Below, in pieces: positions 33,375 through 41,346 of a DNA stretch of 64,000 nucleotides. A program made the position numbers and the translations under genes. The notes beneath the pieces were generated by a model. It was not told where the DNA came from. It did not search any database and saw only the letters and a program-made list of their open reading frames with translations. Source of the DNA: Anaerolineales bacterium (lineage in GTDB: Bacteria; Chloroflexota; Anaerolineae; Anaerolineales; Villigracilaceae); assembly GCA_030834895.1 (NCBI GenBank), contig JAUQXA010000046.1, positions 46,153 to 110,152 on the forward strand, written 5' to 3'. Position 1 is the first letter of the stretch, and every line of letters begins with the position of its first letter.

Positions 33375-33695
33375 GTTGCACCTCCGTGTGCATTAATGGA
33401 ATACGCCCCAGTCCGTGCAGGACGAGGGGCGTCTCGTGGTACCACCTGCTTTCATCGCTCTCTCCCCTCTCCCTCAGGGAGAGGGGTCGGGGGTAAGGGC
33501 AATCTTAGCTTGCACTGTAACGGGCGCACCCGACTCTCTTACGACGATGGACGTCTCTGCGAGAGTGACATAACCCTTCGGTAAACTCAGGGCGTGCGAA
33601 GGGGATTTCCCTGTTTTGTTTGTCATCTTTCACCAGCCGATGACTCTCTGAAAGGGGAGGCAGGTACTTGTCTTCGTGTGAGTCTGATTGGGCTG
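33375..33695 (-). promoter_or_regulatory. T-box riboswitch leader of serS
   Basis: Reading the minus strand from 33690: a Stem I region with GAAGACAAGTAC, the AG-bulge-like CAGAGAG, GGCTGGTGAAAG and GGGAAATCCCC (a TCC serine triplet is a candidate specifier), then the conserved T-box core GCAGGTGGTACCACG (33434-33448) containing TGGTACC, which would contact the tRNA NCCA end. Downstream ACGCCCC/GGGGCGT forms a competing stem without a T-run, and TGCAC/GTGCA encloses the Shine-Dalgarno GGAG, so control could be of translation. Uncharged tRNA-Ser is the expected ligand. Confidence 0.85.
33462..33500. repeat. Dispersed repeat inside the T-box leader
   Basis: CCCTCTCCCTGAGGGAGAGGG with flanking GACCCC/GGGGTCGGGGG is the same repeat type as at 50738-50770 inside the amidohydrolase gene. 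In the leader it forms a strong hairpin between Stem I and the antiterminator. Confidence 0.55.
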
Positions 33696-33696
33696 A

Positions 33697-33724
33697 ATTA
33701 TACGCATGGCTATTCACGTGTCAA
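33697..33724 (-). promoter_or_regulatory. Promoter of serS (TTGACA-16-TATAAT)
   Basis: Perfect -35 (33719-33724) and -10 (33697-33702) hexamers on the minus strand are 16 bp apart. The -35 overlaps the stop codon region of the upstream membrane-protein gene. Confidence 0.88.
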
Positions 33725-34412
33725 GCGTTCCGATTTTTGCCTGTTTTTCCCTGCGCAGTAATTCGTTCACTTCCTGCATGGCGGTTCTATAAAAGAAAGC
33801 CAGCCAGAAGACGATCCCAAAATATTTGAGCATGTCGCCGGTGGTGTTGAACTGGCTGAAATAGGGAATCTTGATCAAAAACTGGCGGGAAAATGCAAAG
33901 AGTAAAAGGGCCGCCACAAACAACAAATAATCATATTTCAATATCTGGGGGGTGAAGTAAACCAGGTAAGCCGCAAGGATACAGAAATATAAAACATAGA
34001 AAAATATCTCTGGCATGTGGAACATTTGTGGCAGCAATCGCTCGTGCATCATATATAAGTCGTCAACTCCCAGCAATAGGCTGAAAATTCCGGATGCTGC
34101 AAGAAACCGGAATTTGGCATCGGATGCTTTGTTTAACTTCAAAAGCGTCGCGCTAAAAAGACAAATGGTTGCAGTGGCGATCCATAGGATGACGCCCCAA
34201 TTGGAGAGCATTCCAAAGTATGGCGGGAAGTGCCTTATATCAGCTGGGTCCTTGGCAAGCATCCAAATGGGATTACCCGTTAGTTTTGCGACCAACACCG
34301 TGAATCCTGCGCTCCCCAAAGAGATGAAGCTTCCAACGACGATGGTTTTCCATATTTTCGACAATTGACTGATAATGGTAGATAAAGAAAAGTGGGAGAT
34401 GATTTTTGACAT
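33714..34412 (-). CDS. Multi-pass membrane protein, unknown function
   Basis: From the ATG at 34412 (AAGG before it) the product has 232 residues with six or seven predicted membrane helices. A conserved-looking acidic/His motif GVDDLYMMHERLLP sits after the third or fourth helix. I do not recognise the family; similar DD/E..HE motifs occur in uncharacterised bacterial membrane proteins and could bind a metal, but this is speculative. The in-frame extension to 34574 overlaps the divergent gene's start region and is AT-rich, so it is left out. It is divergent from the AhpD-like gene. Confidence 0.65.
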   Translation of the reverse strand: MSKIISHFSLSTIISQLSKIWKTIVVGSFISLGSAGFTVLVAKLTGNPIWMLAKDPADIRHFPPYFGMLSNWGVILWIATATICLFSATLLKLNKASDAKFRFLAASGIFSLLLGVDDLYMMHERLLPQMFHMPEIFFYVLYFCILAAYLVYFTPQILKYDYLLFVAALLLFAFSRQFLIKIPYFSQFNTTGDMLKYFGIVFWLAFFYRTAMQEVNELLRREKQAKIGTLDT

Positions 34413-34553
34413 AACACTGCCTTGTTGATTTATGAATAAGTCAATTCCCCGATTAAAAATTGACTTCTGATATATCTGCTGACTAAAGTTACCCTTTTTG
34501 GATAAGGATGACATTAATAACGAATGTTGGTTAGAATCAAATTGGAGGACCCC

Positions 34554-35096
34554 ATGCAGGCATTCATCGAACAACCCAAAAGAATCCCCTTTTTTCTCAA
34601 ACTGGGGATTTTGCTCTCGGAGCGAATCACGGGCAAGGCCATGCTTCCCGCGCGGATTTTAGCATGGTATCCCAAAGCCGCAATCGGCTCAGGCGTGATG
34701 GAGGCTTTGGTCGCCCACGCGGACGGCGAGATGACCCCGCGGATGCTCAAACTCATCCGCATGACCGCTTCGTATGCGGCGGCTTGTCCCTTCTGCATCG
34801 ACATGAATTCCTACGAGCATCGTGAGATAGGAATCACGGACGAGGAAGCCGAGTCCCTGCGCGGGGACTTCGAGAAGGTAGGCACTTTTTCGGAACGTGA
34901 GAAACTGGCAATTGCCTACGCCCGCGTCATCTCGCAGACACCGTTGAAATTCCACCCTGATCTGGTCGAGCGGGTCAAAGCTGCATTTACCGGGCGTGAG
35001 TTTGTCATCCTTGCCAGCACGGCGGCACAGGTCAATTATTGGGCGAGACTGATTCAAGCGCTGGGAATTCCGCCTGCTGGGTTTGGGGATGGCTAG
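34554..35096 (+). CDS. Carboxymuconolactone decarboxylase / AhpD-like protein
   Basis: The 180-residue protein carries the AhpD-type redox motif ACPFCIDMNSYEHREIG, with CxxC and the downstream His, and a helical fold (MTPRMLKLIRMTASYAAAC). Members act as alkylhydroperoxidase partners or peroxidase-related enzymes. GGAGG sits 5 nt before the ATG at 34554; an upstream ATG at 34524 lacks such a site. No AhpC gene is nearby. Confidence 0.82.
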   Translation: MQAFIEQPKRIPFFLKLGILLSERITGKAMLPARILAWYPKAAIGSGVMEALVAHADGEMTPRMLKLIRMTASYAAACPFCIDMNSYEHREIGITDEEAESLRGDFEKVGTFSEREKLAIAYARVISQTPLKFHPDLVERVKAAFTGREFVILASTAAQVNYWARLIQALGIPPAGFGDG

Positions 35097-35268
35097 AAGA
35101 AGAATGATGAAATTATGGCGGTTTTTCCAGATCGTCTAAATCTTTGAGGCAACCAGCGGCTTTTTGTTGAATTTGAGGCGAGGGAGATCAATGATGTTAC
35201 ATGTGAATGATCTTGTTTTCTGTTAAAAAAATTCAGGGGTTAACTCTGGTTGCTCATAATATTCGCCT

Positions 35269-35316
35269 GAGGCTTCTTGAATCACAACGCGAAAACTTTT
35301 GTTGTTAAAAAGCCTC
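35269..35316 (+). promoter_or_regulatory. Inverted repeat GAGGCTT / AAGCCTC in a gene-free stretch
   Basis: GAGGCTT (35269-35275) pairs with AAGCCTC (35310-35316), with ACAAC/GTTGT pairing inside. It lies in the 341-bp gene-free stretch 35097-35437. Besides this and the promoter at 35376 I see nothing else there. Confidence 0.4.
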
Positions 35317-35375
35317 CTGGTCTCCCGAAATAAAAGGCCGGATGCCGGGCTGTGTTTTCGATCTTCTCAATAGGG

Positions 35376-35404
35376 TTGTATTAAACAACAATATGGTATA
35401 TCAT
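35376..35404 (+). promoter_or_regulatory. Candidate promoter of the DUF4332 cluster (TTGTAT-17-TATCAT)
   Basis: TTGTAT and TATCAT are 17 bp apart, 34 bp before the start at 35438, in AT-rich DNA. Confidence 0.55.
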
Positions 35405-35437
35405 AATAACGTGCTTATGAAAGGAGGTGTTCCCATA

Positions 35438-35842
35438 ATGTCTACGATTACAGACATTGAAGGCGTGGGGGAAGTATCCGCTGTAAAGTTGCGCACAGCG
35501 GGTGTCCGTACGACCGAAGCGTTATTGGAAAGAGGTCGTACACCGCAGGGGCGGAGGGAATTGGCAAAGATGACCGGTTTCAGCGAAAAGGTTATTCTTG
35601 AATGGGTTAATCGCGCGGATATGTTCCGCGTGCGCGGCATCGGTTCGCAATATTCAGATTTGCTCGAAGCCGCGGGCGTCGACACGGTCCGCGAGCTTGC
35701 CACGCGAAAAGCCGAAACCCTGATGGAGTCCCTCGCAAAAGCCAACATTGAGAAGAACAAGGTCAACAAACTTCCCGGCTTGAGCAGGGTAAAGGGTTGG
35801 ATTCAAACCGCAAAGACTCTTCGCAAGGGGGTGGAATACTAA
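35438..35842 (+). CDS. DUF4332 (helix-hairpin-helix) protein
   Basis: From the ATG at 35438, preceded by AAAGGAGG, the product has 134 residues, beginning MSTITDIEGVGEVSAVKL. It contains two helix-hairpin-helix-like modules (IEGVGEVSAVKLRTAGV and VRGIGSQYSDLLEAAGV), the DUF4332 pattern. Such modules may bind DNA or act as protein adaptors; the function of DUF4332 is not established. It starts a co-oriented group with a Gln-rich repeat protein, a DUF3597 protein and dodecin. Confidence 0.85.
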   Translation: MSTITDIEGVGEVSAVKLRTAGVRTTEALLERGRTPQGRRELAKMTGFSEKVILEWVNRADMFRVRGIGSQYSDLLEAAGVDTVRELATRKAETLMESLAKANIEKNKVNKLPGLSRVKGWIQTAKTLRKGVEY

Positions 35843-35898
35843 AACTCCCCTGCCTTCAACCCGTATGCTCAAGACGATCAAAAAAGGATACTCTGTTC

Positions 35899-36654
35899 AT
35901 GAATAATAATAGAAAAGCAAGCCCCGGCGTGAAAAAGGCGAAGGCTGTTTCACGCGCCCCGGTGGGACAAACACGCGGTTTGGATTTGTCCTCCCTGTTC
36001 AATGTGGCCGCCCAGGCGCTCTCCGCCAACCAGTCTTCCCTAAATCAGGCGGATACCGAAAACCAAAATCATGGCGACAACATGGTGCAGGTGTTCAACA
36101 TGATCTCACAGGTCATGGCAAGCCAGCAGGGCGCTCCCCCTTCCCAGCAATTGAACAGCGCCAGCCAGTATCTGGCTCAGAACGGCACAAGCGGTTCGGC
36201 GCACGCGTATTCGCAGGGGTTGGCGCAAGCCGCGCAACAATTCCAGGGGCAATCAGCAGTGACGCCCGATAATGCCATGATGCTCATCCAATCCCTGCTG
36301 GGAGGCGGACAGTCCGCGCCTTCGCAGGGCGGCGACCTGCTGGGTTCCCTGCTTGGCGGCGGAGGGCAATCACAATCGTCCGCGCAGGGTGGCGATCTGC
36401 TGGGAGCGTTACTCGGTGGGCAATCCGCCCCACAAGGTGGAAGTCAACAGCAGGGAGGAATCGACCTCGGCGACATCCTGAACGCGGGCATGAGTTTCAT
36501 GAACGCCAAACAACAGGGACAGGACAACCTGCAGGCGGCTTTGACCGCTCTCATGTCCGCCGGTCCCATGGCAAAACCGCACCGACAGCAGTCTGGTCAG
36601 GTGGTGGCCAATGCCCTGCTTCAGGCAGTGGCGGGAATGGCAAAACAACGGTAA
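35899..36654 (+). CDS. Gln/Gly-rich protein with QGGDLLGxLLGG repeats, unknown function
   Basis: From the ATG at 35899 the product has 251 residues. After a basic N-terminus it has a helical region (LDLSSLFNVAAQALSANQ), then a low-complexity block with repeats QGGDLLGSLLGGGGQ, QGGDLLGALLGGQ and QGGIDLGDILNAG, and a helical C-terminus (QSGQVVANALLQAVAGMAKQR). I do not recognise a firm family; the C-terminal part weakly recalls helical repeats sometimes labelled DAK2-like. Such composition could drive self-assembly, which is an inference only. No signal peptide. Confidence 0.7.
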   Translation: MNNNRKASPGVKKAKAVSRAPVGQTRGLDLSSLFNVAAQALSANQSSLNQADTENQNHGDNMVQVFNMISQVMASQQGAPPSQQLNSASQYLAQNGTSGSAHAYSQGLAQAAQQFQGQSAVTPDNAMMLIQSLLGGGQSAPSQGGDLLGSLLGGGGQSQSSAQGGDLLGALLGGQSAPQGGSQQQGGIDLGDILNAGMSFMNAKQQGQDNLQAALTALMSAGPMAKPHRQQSGQVVANALLQAVAGMAKQR

Positions 36655-36671
36655 TCCCTAAAATGGGAACA

Positions 36672-36692
36672 GTATTATTTACCAAATAATAC
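36672..36692. promoter_or_regulatory. 9-bp perfect palindrome GTATTATTT acc AAATAATAC
   Basis: It overlaps a candidate -35 (TTTACC, 36678-36683) with TATTCA (36701-36706) 17 bp further on, ahead of the DUF3597-dodecin pair. It could be an operator for that promoter. Confidence 0.5.
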
Positions 36693-36735
36693 ATAAAACA
36701 TATTCATTTCAAGATATATAAAAGGAGTTACTACC

Positions 36736-37206
36736 ATGGGATTCTTCGGAAAAATTCTCGAAAAGCTTGGGCTCAAAAAGGATGCGCCCGCCGCAACCGC
36801 CGCCGCGCCTGCAAAACCAGCCGCGTCCGCCAAACCAATAACAGGCACTTGGACAGGGACTGGAACAACCAAACCAGCCGCCAAGCCTACTCTCAATTAC
36901 GAGCCCACATCCAGCGCGCCTGTGAAACCAGCGGCGCCGGTGGCAATTTCAGAGGTGGATGTGGTCAAACAACTCGAAAAACTTTCCGCGGGAAAGAACC
37001 TCGATTGGAAAGTTTCCATCGTGGATCTGCTCAAACTGCTGGACATCGACAGCAGCCGCGAAGCGCGCAATGAACTGGCGGCCGAACTTGGCTGTCCCGC
37101 CGACCTGATGAAGGATTCAGCCAAAATGAACGTCTGGCTTCACAAGGAAGTGTTGAGGCAGATTGCCGCGAACGGCGGCAACATTCCCAAATCACTTTTG
37201 GATTAA
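36736..37206 (+). CDS. DUF3597 domain protein
   Basis: The 156-residue protein begins MGFFGKILEKLGLKKD, continues as a Pro/Ala/Thr linker of about 55 residues and ends in the DUF3597 domain: VVKQLEKLSAGKNLDWKVSI, VDLLKLLDIDSSREARNELA and MNVWLHKEVLRQIAANGG. The domain is small and helical; its function is unknown. AAGGAG precedes the ATG and dodecin follows 11 bp downstream. Confidence 0.88.
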   Translation: MGFFGKILEKLGLKKDAPAATAAAPAKPAASAKPITGTWTGTGTTKPAAKPTLNYEPTSSAPVKPAAPVAISEVDVVKQLEKLSAGKNLDWKVSIVDLLKLLDIDSSREARNELAAELGCPADLMKDSAKMNVWLHKEVLRQIAANGGNIPKSLLD

Positions 37207-37217
37207 AGGAGTTTGCC

Positions 37218-37424
37218 ATGACAGTTGCCCGTGTTACCGAACTCAAAGCGTCTTCCACAAAGAGTTTCGATGACGCCATCAAGACAGGGGTTGCGCGCGC
37301 CGCGAAAACACTCAAGAATGTCAAATCGGCCTGGGTCGAGAATCAGGAAGTGAGTGTTGACGAGAAGGGTAACATCTCGGAATACCGCGTGCAATTGAAG
37401 GTCACATTCGTACTGGAAGATTAA
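37218..37424 (+). CDS. Dodecin
   Basis: Dodecins are 68-70-residue proteins that assemble into hollow dodecamers and bind and store flavins. This 68-residue protein has the family pattern VTELKASSTKSFDDAIKTGVARAAKTL, the flavin-stacking tryptophan in SAWVENQEV and the final strand YRVQLKVTFVLED. GGAG precedes the ATG. It shares transcription with the DUF3597 gene and is followed by a terminator. Confidence 0.92.
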   Translation: MTVARVTELKASSTKSFDDAIKTGVARAAKTLKNVKSAWVENQEVSVDEKGNISEYRVQLKVTFVLED

Positions 37425-37445
37425 CCCACCGTCCATTATTACAAC

Positions 37446-37471
37446 AAAAAGCATCCGTGAGGATGCTTTTT
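37446..37471 (+). terminator. Intrinsic terminator after dodecin
   Basis: AAAAAGCATCC / GGATGCTTTTT form an 11-bp perfect stem around GTGA; the flanking A and T runs make it work in both directions, serving also etfA on the minus strand. Confidence 0.9.
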
Positions 37472-37503
37472 GTGTTTATATGTTTTTCCCTGCTGGACGG
37501 GGA

Positions 37504-38493
37504 TCACTTCCCCATTTTCTTCTTCATTGCCTCAGTCAACGCAGGGACAATCGCAAACAAATCTCCAATTACGCCGTAGCGCGCCTGGCTGAAGATCGGG
37601 GCTTCGGCGTCCTTGTTGATGGCGACGATCAACTTGGAGTTCCTCATGCCGACGAGGTGCTGGATCGCGCCAGAGATACCGCAGGCGATGTACAAATCGG
37701 GGGCGACGACTTTGCCTGTCTGCCCGACCTGATGGGCGTAGGTGATGTATCCGCCGTCCACTGCCGCGCGGGATGCGCCGACTGCGCCGCCGAGCAACTT
37801 GGCGAGTTCGCCGATCATCTCAAAGCCTTTTTGCGCGGTGGCTTTTTCGTCCAAACCGAGGGCGGGGTTGTTCGAGACGCCGCGTCCGCCAGAGACGATG
37901 ACCGCCGCGTCGCCGATGTTGACCGCGCTTTCAGTCGCGGCATAGCCGACCACTGTGGTCAGCGCTTCGGTCTTGGCGGCGGCTTTGGTGACTGTGCCAG
38001 CCTTGCCAGACACACGTTCGGGCTTGGGGAAGGCGCGGGCGGGGATGGTCGCCAGCACGGGCTTGCCCGAGCAGACGGTCTTCTCCAGCACCTTGCCTTC
38101 GTAGATCGGGCGGGTGGCGACCAGCATATCGCCGTCCTGCTCGAATTTGGAGACGTCGGTCAGCACGCCTGTGTTCAAGTCCACGGCAGACATGGCGGCA
38201 AACTCACGGGTTCGGGCAGTCGTCGGGAACAGAATCAGGTCGGGGGACCCAGCAGCGGCAAGAGCCGACAGCGTGGAAGCATACGGTTCAGCGCGGTAGT
38301 CTGTCAGCGCAGCATCATCCACAACGATGACTTCATCCGCGCCAAATTCAAACGCGGCTTTGGAAATCTCATCCGCATCCGAGCCGAAGACCAGCGCCAC
38401 GGCTGTGCCGAAACTTTTTGCCACGCCCAACGCTTCCCACGAAGCAGGCTGGACGTCGGTCTTGAAATGGTCGATGTAAACGAAAGTTTTCAT
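37504..38493 (-). CDS. etfA: Electron transfer flavoprotein alpha subunit
   Basis: EtfA carries the FAD that passes electrons from acyl-CoA and other dehydrogenases to the quinone pool. The 329-residue protein shows the FAD domain motifs [26 protein letters not shown] and the C-terminal [17 protein letters not shown] and [16 protein letters not shown]. It overlaps etfB by 4 bp (ATGA). No ETF:quinone oxidoreductase gene is adjacent. Confidence 0.95.
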   Translation of the reverse strand: MKTFVYIDHFKTDVQPASWEALGVAKSFGTAVALVFGSDADEISKAAFEFGADEVIVVDDAALTDYRAEPYASTLSALAAAGSPDLILFPTTARTREFAAMSAVDLNTGVLTDVSKFEQDGDMLVATRPIYEGKVLEKTVCSGKPVLATIPARAFPKPERVSGKAGTVTKAAAKTEALTTVVGYAATESAVNIGDAAVIVSGGRGVSNNPALGLDEKATAQKGFEMIGELAKLLGGAVGASRAAVDGGYITYAHQVGQTGKVVAPDLYIACGISGAIQHLVGMRNSKLIVAINKDAEAPIFSQARYGVIGDLFAIVPALTEAMKKKMGK

Positions 38494-39260
38494 AGCACTT
38501 TCTCCGCGAGAATTTTATCGGCGAGTTTGTCGGCGATCTCGGCGGGAGTTTCGCCAGTGATCATTTCGACTTTGGCCTCGGACACGGGCGGGTTCATCAA
38601 CTCGACGCGGGTGACGACGGGAGCGGATGCGGTCGCGCCGACATCTGCCAGCGACCACACGGGGATGTTCGCCTTCGACGCTTTGCGGATGCCCATGAAC
38701 GACGGGTAGCGCGGTTCGCCGATGCTTTGAACGAGGCTGAGGACGGCGGGCATTTTCGCGCTGACGGTTTGCCTGCCCTCTTCGGTGACTCGGTCAACGG
38801 TGACGTTCTCGCCTTCGACCTTGATCTGACCCACGAACCCAAGCATGGGCAACCCGAGGACTCTGGCGGTCTGCGCGGCGGTGAGACCTGCGCCGTTGTC
38901 GAGAGTCTGACGCCCGAACATGACCATATCCGCGCCGCCAATCTTTTGGATGGCAGCCGCCAATACGCGCGCCGCGCCGACGGTGTCGAGGTCGGTGAGC
39001 GCGGGGTCCGAGACGAGGACAGCCTCATCCGCGCCCATGGCGAGCGCATGCTTGAGCGCTTCCTTCGCGGATTCGGGTCCGACGCACAGGGCAGTCACTG
39101 TCCCGCCCAATGCTTCCCTCTGCTGAAGCGCGCCTTCGACAGCATACTCGTCGAACGGGTTAATCACCAGCGGCGCGTCCCCCCACGTAACCTTCCCATC
39201 CTCGGCTTTTACTTTCGCTTCCGAGTCGGGTACTTGCTTGATACATGCGATGATTTTCAA
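38490..39260 (-). CDS. etfB: Electron transfer flavoprotein beta subunit
   Basis: The 256-residue protein pairs with EtfA; family segments are [49 protein letters not shown] and [20 protein letters not shown]. The start codon is TTG at 39260, inferred because the homologous N-terminus begins there and AAGGAG lies 7 nt upstream inside the end of the preceding gene. TTGA overlaps the stop of that gene, so translation is coupled. Confidence 0.93.
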   Translation of the reverse strand: MKIIACIKQVPDSEAKVKAEDGKVTWGDAPLVINPFDEYAVEGALQQREALGGTVTALCVGPESAKEALKHALAMGADEAVLVSDPALTDLDTVGAARVLAAAIQKIGGADMVMFGRQTLDNGAGLTAAQTARVLGLPMLGFVGQIKVEGENVTVDRVTEEGRQTVSAKMPAVLSLVQSIGEPRYPSFMGIRKASKANIPVWSLADVGATASAPVVTRVELMNPPVSEAKVEMITGETPAEIADKLADKILAEKVL

Positions 39261-39772
39261 AGTGGCTTCTCCTTGTTTGAGTTTATGGTATCTGCAAACT
39301 TCATGTTTGGGTATTGCTTCTTCAGCTTCTCGAAAAAAAGTTGACGCATTTTCGCTTTTTCCTGTAAAAAACTATCGTTGTTTATAAATTCAATTATTTC
39401 GTTGTACACTGAAGATAGTAAGGTGCTTAACCTTTCTAGTTGCACATCCACGTCTGTTGATGTATTTGAAGAAAGAATATTAAAGTCTTTTTTCTTAATA
39501 TAATCAACTAATTGATTTAGGTCAGTGAAATTTTCTCTTACGATTAATTCGGTTGAGGATGAAGGTGGACCAACCTCAATGTGTATATCTCTTCTGTCTT
39601 GAATAAAACGAAGTATGCATTTTTGTGATTGGAAGATAACTATCCAATTCCCAAAGCTTTCATTATAGAAATGTTGATTAACAATTTGGAAACCAAGGTT
39701 ATATAGAAAACTAAAGTGTTTTTCTATGTAATAGAGAGCTTCATATATGTTTTTTGTGTATTCCATGCGCAT
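39257..39772 (-). CDS. AT-rich hypothetical protein, upstream of and overlapping etfB
   Basis: The 171-residue protein (alternative start two codons in, at 39766) is rich in Ile, Asn, Phe and Tyr, unlike its neighbours, and its codons are visibly more AT-rich, suggesting transfer. It has no signal peptide or membrane helix; the N-terminal half looks alpha/beta (FGNWIVIFQSQKCILRFI) and the C-terminal half helical. I do not recognise the family. Its 3' end supplies the ribosome-binding site of etfB. Confidence 0.65.
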   Translation of the reverse strand: MRMEYTKNIYEALYYIEKHFSFLYNLGFQIVNQHFYNESFGNWIVIFQSQKCILRFIQDRRDIHIEVGPPSSSTELIVRENFTDLNQLVDYIKKKDFNILSSNTSTDVDVQLERLSTLLSSVYNEIIEFINNDSFLQEKAKMRQLFFEKLKKQYPNMKFADTINSNKEKPL

Positions 39773-39890
39773 CCCGTATCTTGATGTCGATGCTGTTTAA
39801 GTTAAGTTGCTATTTCATCAAAAATATTAATGCAACAAAAAGCTATTCACCAAACATATATGCCATCACCACCAACACATCCGTGCTTTC

Positions 39891-40010
39891 GTCACACCTG
39901 CACCCACCGCAGGTGCGGTGTTGCGAGGAGGGTGTTCTTCCCGACGAAGCAATCCTGCTCACCGTGTTGGAGATTGCTTCGCCGCCAACGAACAGCGGCT
40001 CGCAATGACG
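39891..40010. repeat. Palindrome-ended repeat, copy 1 (..CTCGCAATGACG)
   Basis: It shares ATTGCTTCGCCGCCAACGAAC, GGCTCGCAATGACG and GACGAAGCAATC with copy 2 at 40331-40439. The left end is degenerate (GTCACACC...TTGCGAGGAG). It ends 6 bp from the GIY-YIG stop codon. Confidence 0.75.
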
Positions 40011-40016
40011 GGAAAC

Positions 40017-40316
40017 TCATACAAAAAACTCATCGTACAAATCTTTCCATTCAGGATTCCTGCTTTTGACCAAATCAATTTTCTTTTGCCTTGAACCGCC
40101 TTTAATTTGCTTCTCGCGGGCGATGGCTTCTTCCATGGTTGCGTATTCTTCATAGTAAACCAGTTTTGTCACGTTGTACTTGCTCGTGAACCCTGGAACG
40201 GTTTTGTCTTTGTGTTCGGTCACTCTCCGTAATAAATTACTGGTCACGCCTGTGTAGAGAACTTTATTGTATTTGTTGGTCATGATGTAAATACATGGAC
40301 GAAGTTCTCGTTTCAT
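40017..40316 (-). CDS. GIY-YIG endonuclease domain protein (UPF0213-like)
   Basis: The 99-residue protein has the GIY-YIG core (PCIYIMTNKYNKVLYTGVTS), the catalytic arginine in NLLRRVTEHK, and YYEEYATMEEAIAREKQIKG, the pattern of small single-domain members. The first motif is CIYIM and the second LYTGV. I chose the ATG at 40316 because the frame upstream is translated repeat DNA. The gene is framed closely by two copies of a palindrome-ended repeat, which suggests that the whole unit may have moved together. Confidence 0.85.
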   Translation of the reverse strand: MKRELRPCIYIMTNKYNKVLYTGVTSNLLRRVTEHKDKTVPGFTSKYNVTKLVYYEEYATMEEAIAREKQIKGGSRQKKIDLVKSRNPEWKDLYDEFFV

Positions 40317-40330
40317 GTCTCTCTTTTCTC

Positions 40331-40439
40331 CGTCATTGCGAGGAGCGACCCTGAGGGTAACGAAGGGGAGCGACGAAGCAATCTCAGTCACCGAGTTGGG
40401 GATTGCTTCGCCGCCAACGAACGGCGGCTCGCAATGACG
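40331..40439. repeat. Palindrome-ended repeat, copy 2 (CGTCATTGCGAG..CTCGCAATGACG)
   Basis: The ends are perfect 12-bp inverted repeats. The interior has two inverted GAAGCAATC / GATTGCTTC segments. It starts 14 bp upstream of the GIY-YIG start codon. Confidence 0.8.
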
Positions 40440-40465
40440 GGGTACGAGAAGATTGCTTCGGGCTA

Positions 40466-40777
40466 TCACCCTCGCAACGACGCGATAATCACTAGCACAT
40501 CTGCGCCGACGACAGCCACAAACCCAATCGCGCTGAAAATCTTTTGCTCCACCTCCCAGCGTTTGCGGTTTTCCAGCCGCTTCAGGAAGAAATTCTTGAA
40601 TGGGTAAGGGGTTTTCTCGTTGGTAAGGCTGTTGTAAAGGTCCTGATAATATGAGTCGGTTTTGAACCACAATTTGTAGGTATTGGAAAGGAACAGCAAA
40701 CTAAAGAGCAGGAAGACGAGGACAAATCCAAACGAGGGTTTTTCAATATTCGAGAAGTTCACAATTTCACCAAACAT
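40466..40777 (-). CDS. Small two-helix membrane protein, unknown
   Basis: The 103-residue protein has an N-terminal membrane helix (FGFVLVFLLFSLLFLS), a polar loop of about 45 residues rich in Lys, Arg and Tyr, and a C-terminal helix (IFSAIGFVAVVGADVLVII). No family recognised. It lies in an accessory patch next to repeats. Confidence 0.5.
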   Translation of the reverse strand: MFGEIVNFSNIEKPSFGFVLVFLLFSLLFLSNTYKLWFKTDSYYQDLYNSLTNEKTPYPFKNFFLKRLENRKRWEVEQKIFSAIGFVAVVGADVLVIIASLRG

Positions 40778-40822
40778 GGAGGATACGTCGCATTTTTGTC
40801 AACATGAAAAATCAAAATGTCG

Positions 40823-41341
40823 TCAGTAGCTGGAGCAATTGCCCTTGCCACTTTCCCATTGCTTTGAAACTGAAGAATAGCATTCGCGATCGCAGGTCGT
40901 TGCATACATCGGATTTATGTCGGACACAAAACATAGTCTATATTTATCCTTGTCTAACGAATAAAAAAATTTTTTTTCAGGCATTGCTTCAGCATAGCTT
41001 CCAGATGCTAAAGTTTCAAGAGATTTTGGATAATATCCCTTTTCCTTCTTATAACTTTCAAGAGCGATAATAACAGGCTGCGCAGCATTTTTTCCGTCCT
41101 TAGCAACCATGCGCTTATTAAACGATACGATCTCATTAAAACCTACCAAAAATAGTCCTATAAAGAACGCAAGCAACACTACCATGAAAAAAAATCCTGC
41201 CATCGTGACTGATGTCTCGTAAACCCCAACCACATGGGGATACCTACCTTCAATGTCTGACTTTGACCAAAGCAGGTTGAGAAACGCCATAAGAGTCCAA
41301 AATGGGATAGCGAGCCAAACTAGCACATCAAGGATCGACAT
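40823..41341 (-). CDS. Membrane protein with pilin-like C-terminal domain, unknown
   Basis: The 172-residue protein has two N-terminal membrane helices (VLVWLAIPFWTLMAFLNLL and MAGFFFMVVLLAFFIGLFLV) and a soluble part with PVIIALESYKKEKGYYPKSLETL, which resembles the alpha-C segment of pseudopilins and type II secretion GspG-like proteins, then several cysteines (TTCDRECYSS). It lacks a prepilin cleavage site, so it is not an ordinary pilin. It follows the aldolase gene after 5 bp on the same strand. Confidence 0.6.
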   Translation of the reverse strand: MSILDVLVWLAIPFWTLMAFLNLLWSKSDIEGRYPHVVGVYETSVTMAGFFFMVVLLAFFIGLFLVGFNEIVSFNKRMVAKDGKNAAQPVIIALESYKKEKGYYPKSLETLASGSYAEAMPEKKFFYSLDKDKYRLCFVSDINPMYATTCDRECYSSVSKQWESGKGNCSSY

Positions 41342-41346
41342 GGCTT

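Noticed and set aside
39891..40439. CRISPR array
   Set aside because: There are only two long repeat copies with a gene between them and no regular spacers; no cas genes are present.
40823..41341. Type IV pilin gene that would complete the CpaE/CpaF system
   Set aside because: It has two membrane helices and no prepilin peptidase site, and it lies 14 kb from cpaF on the other strand.
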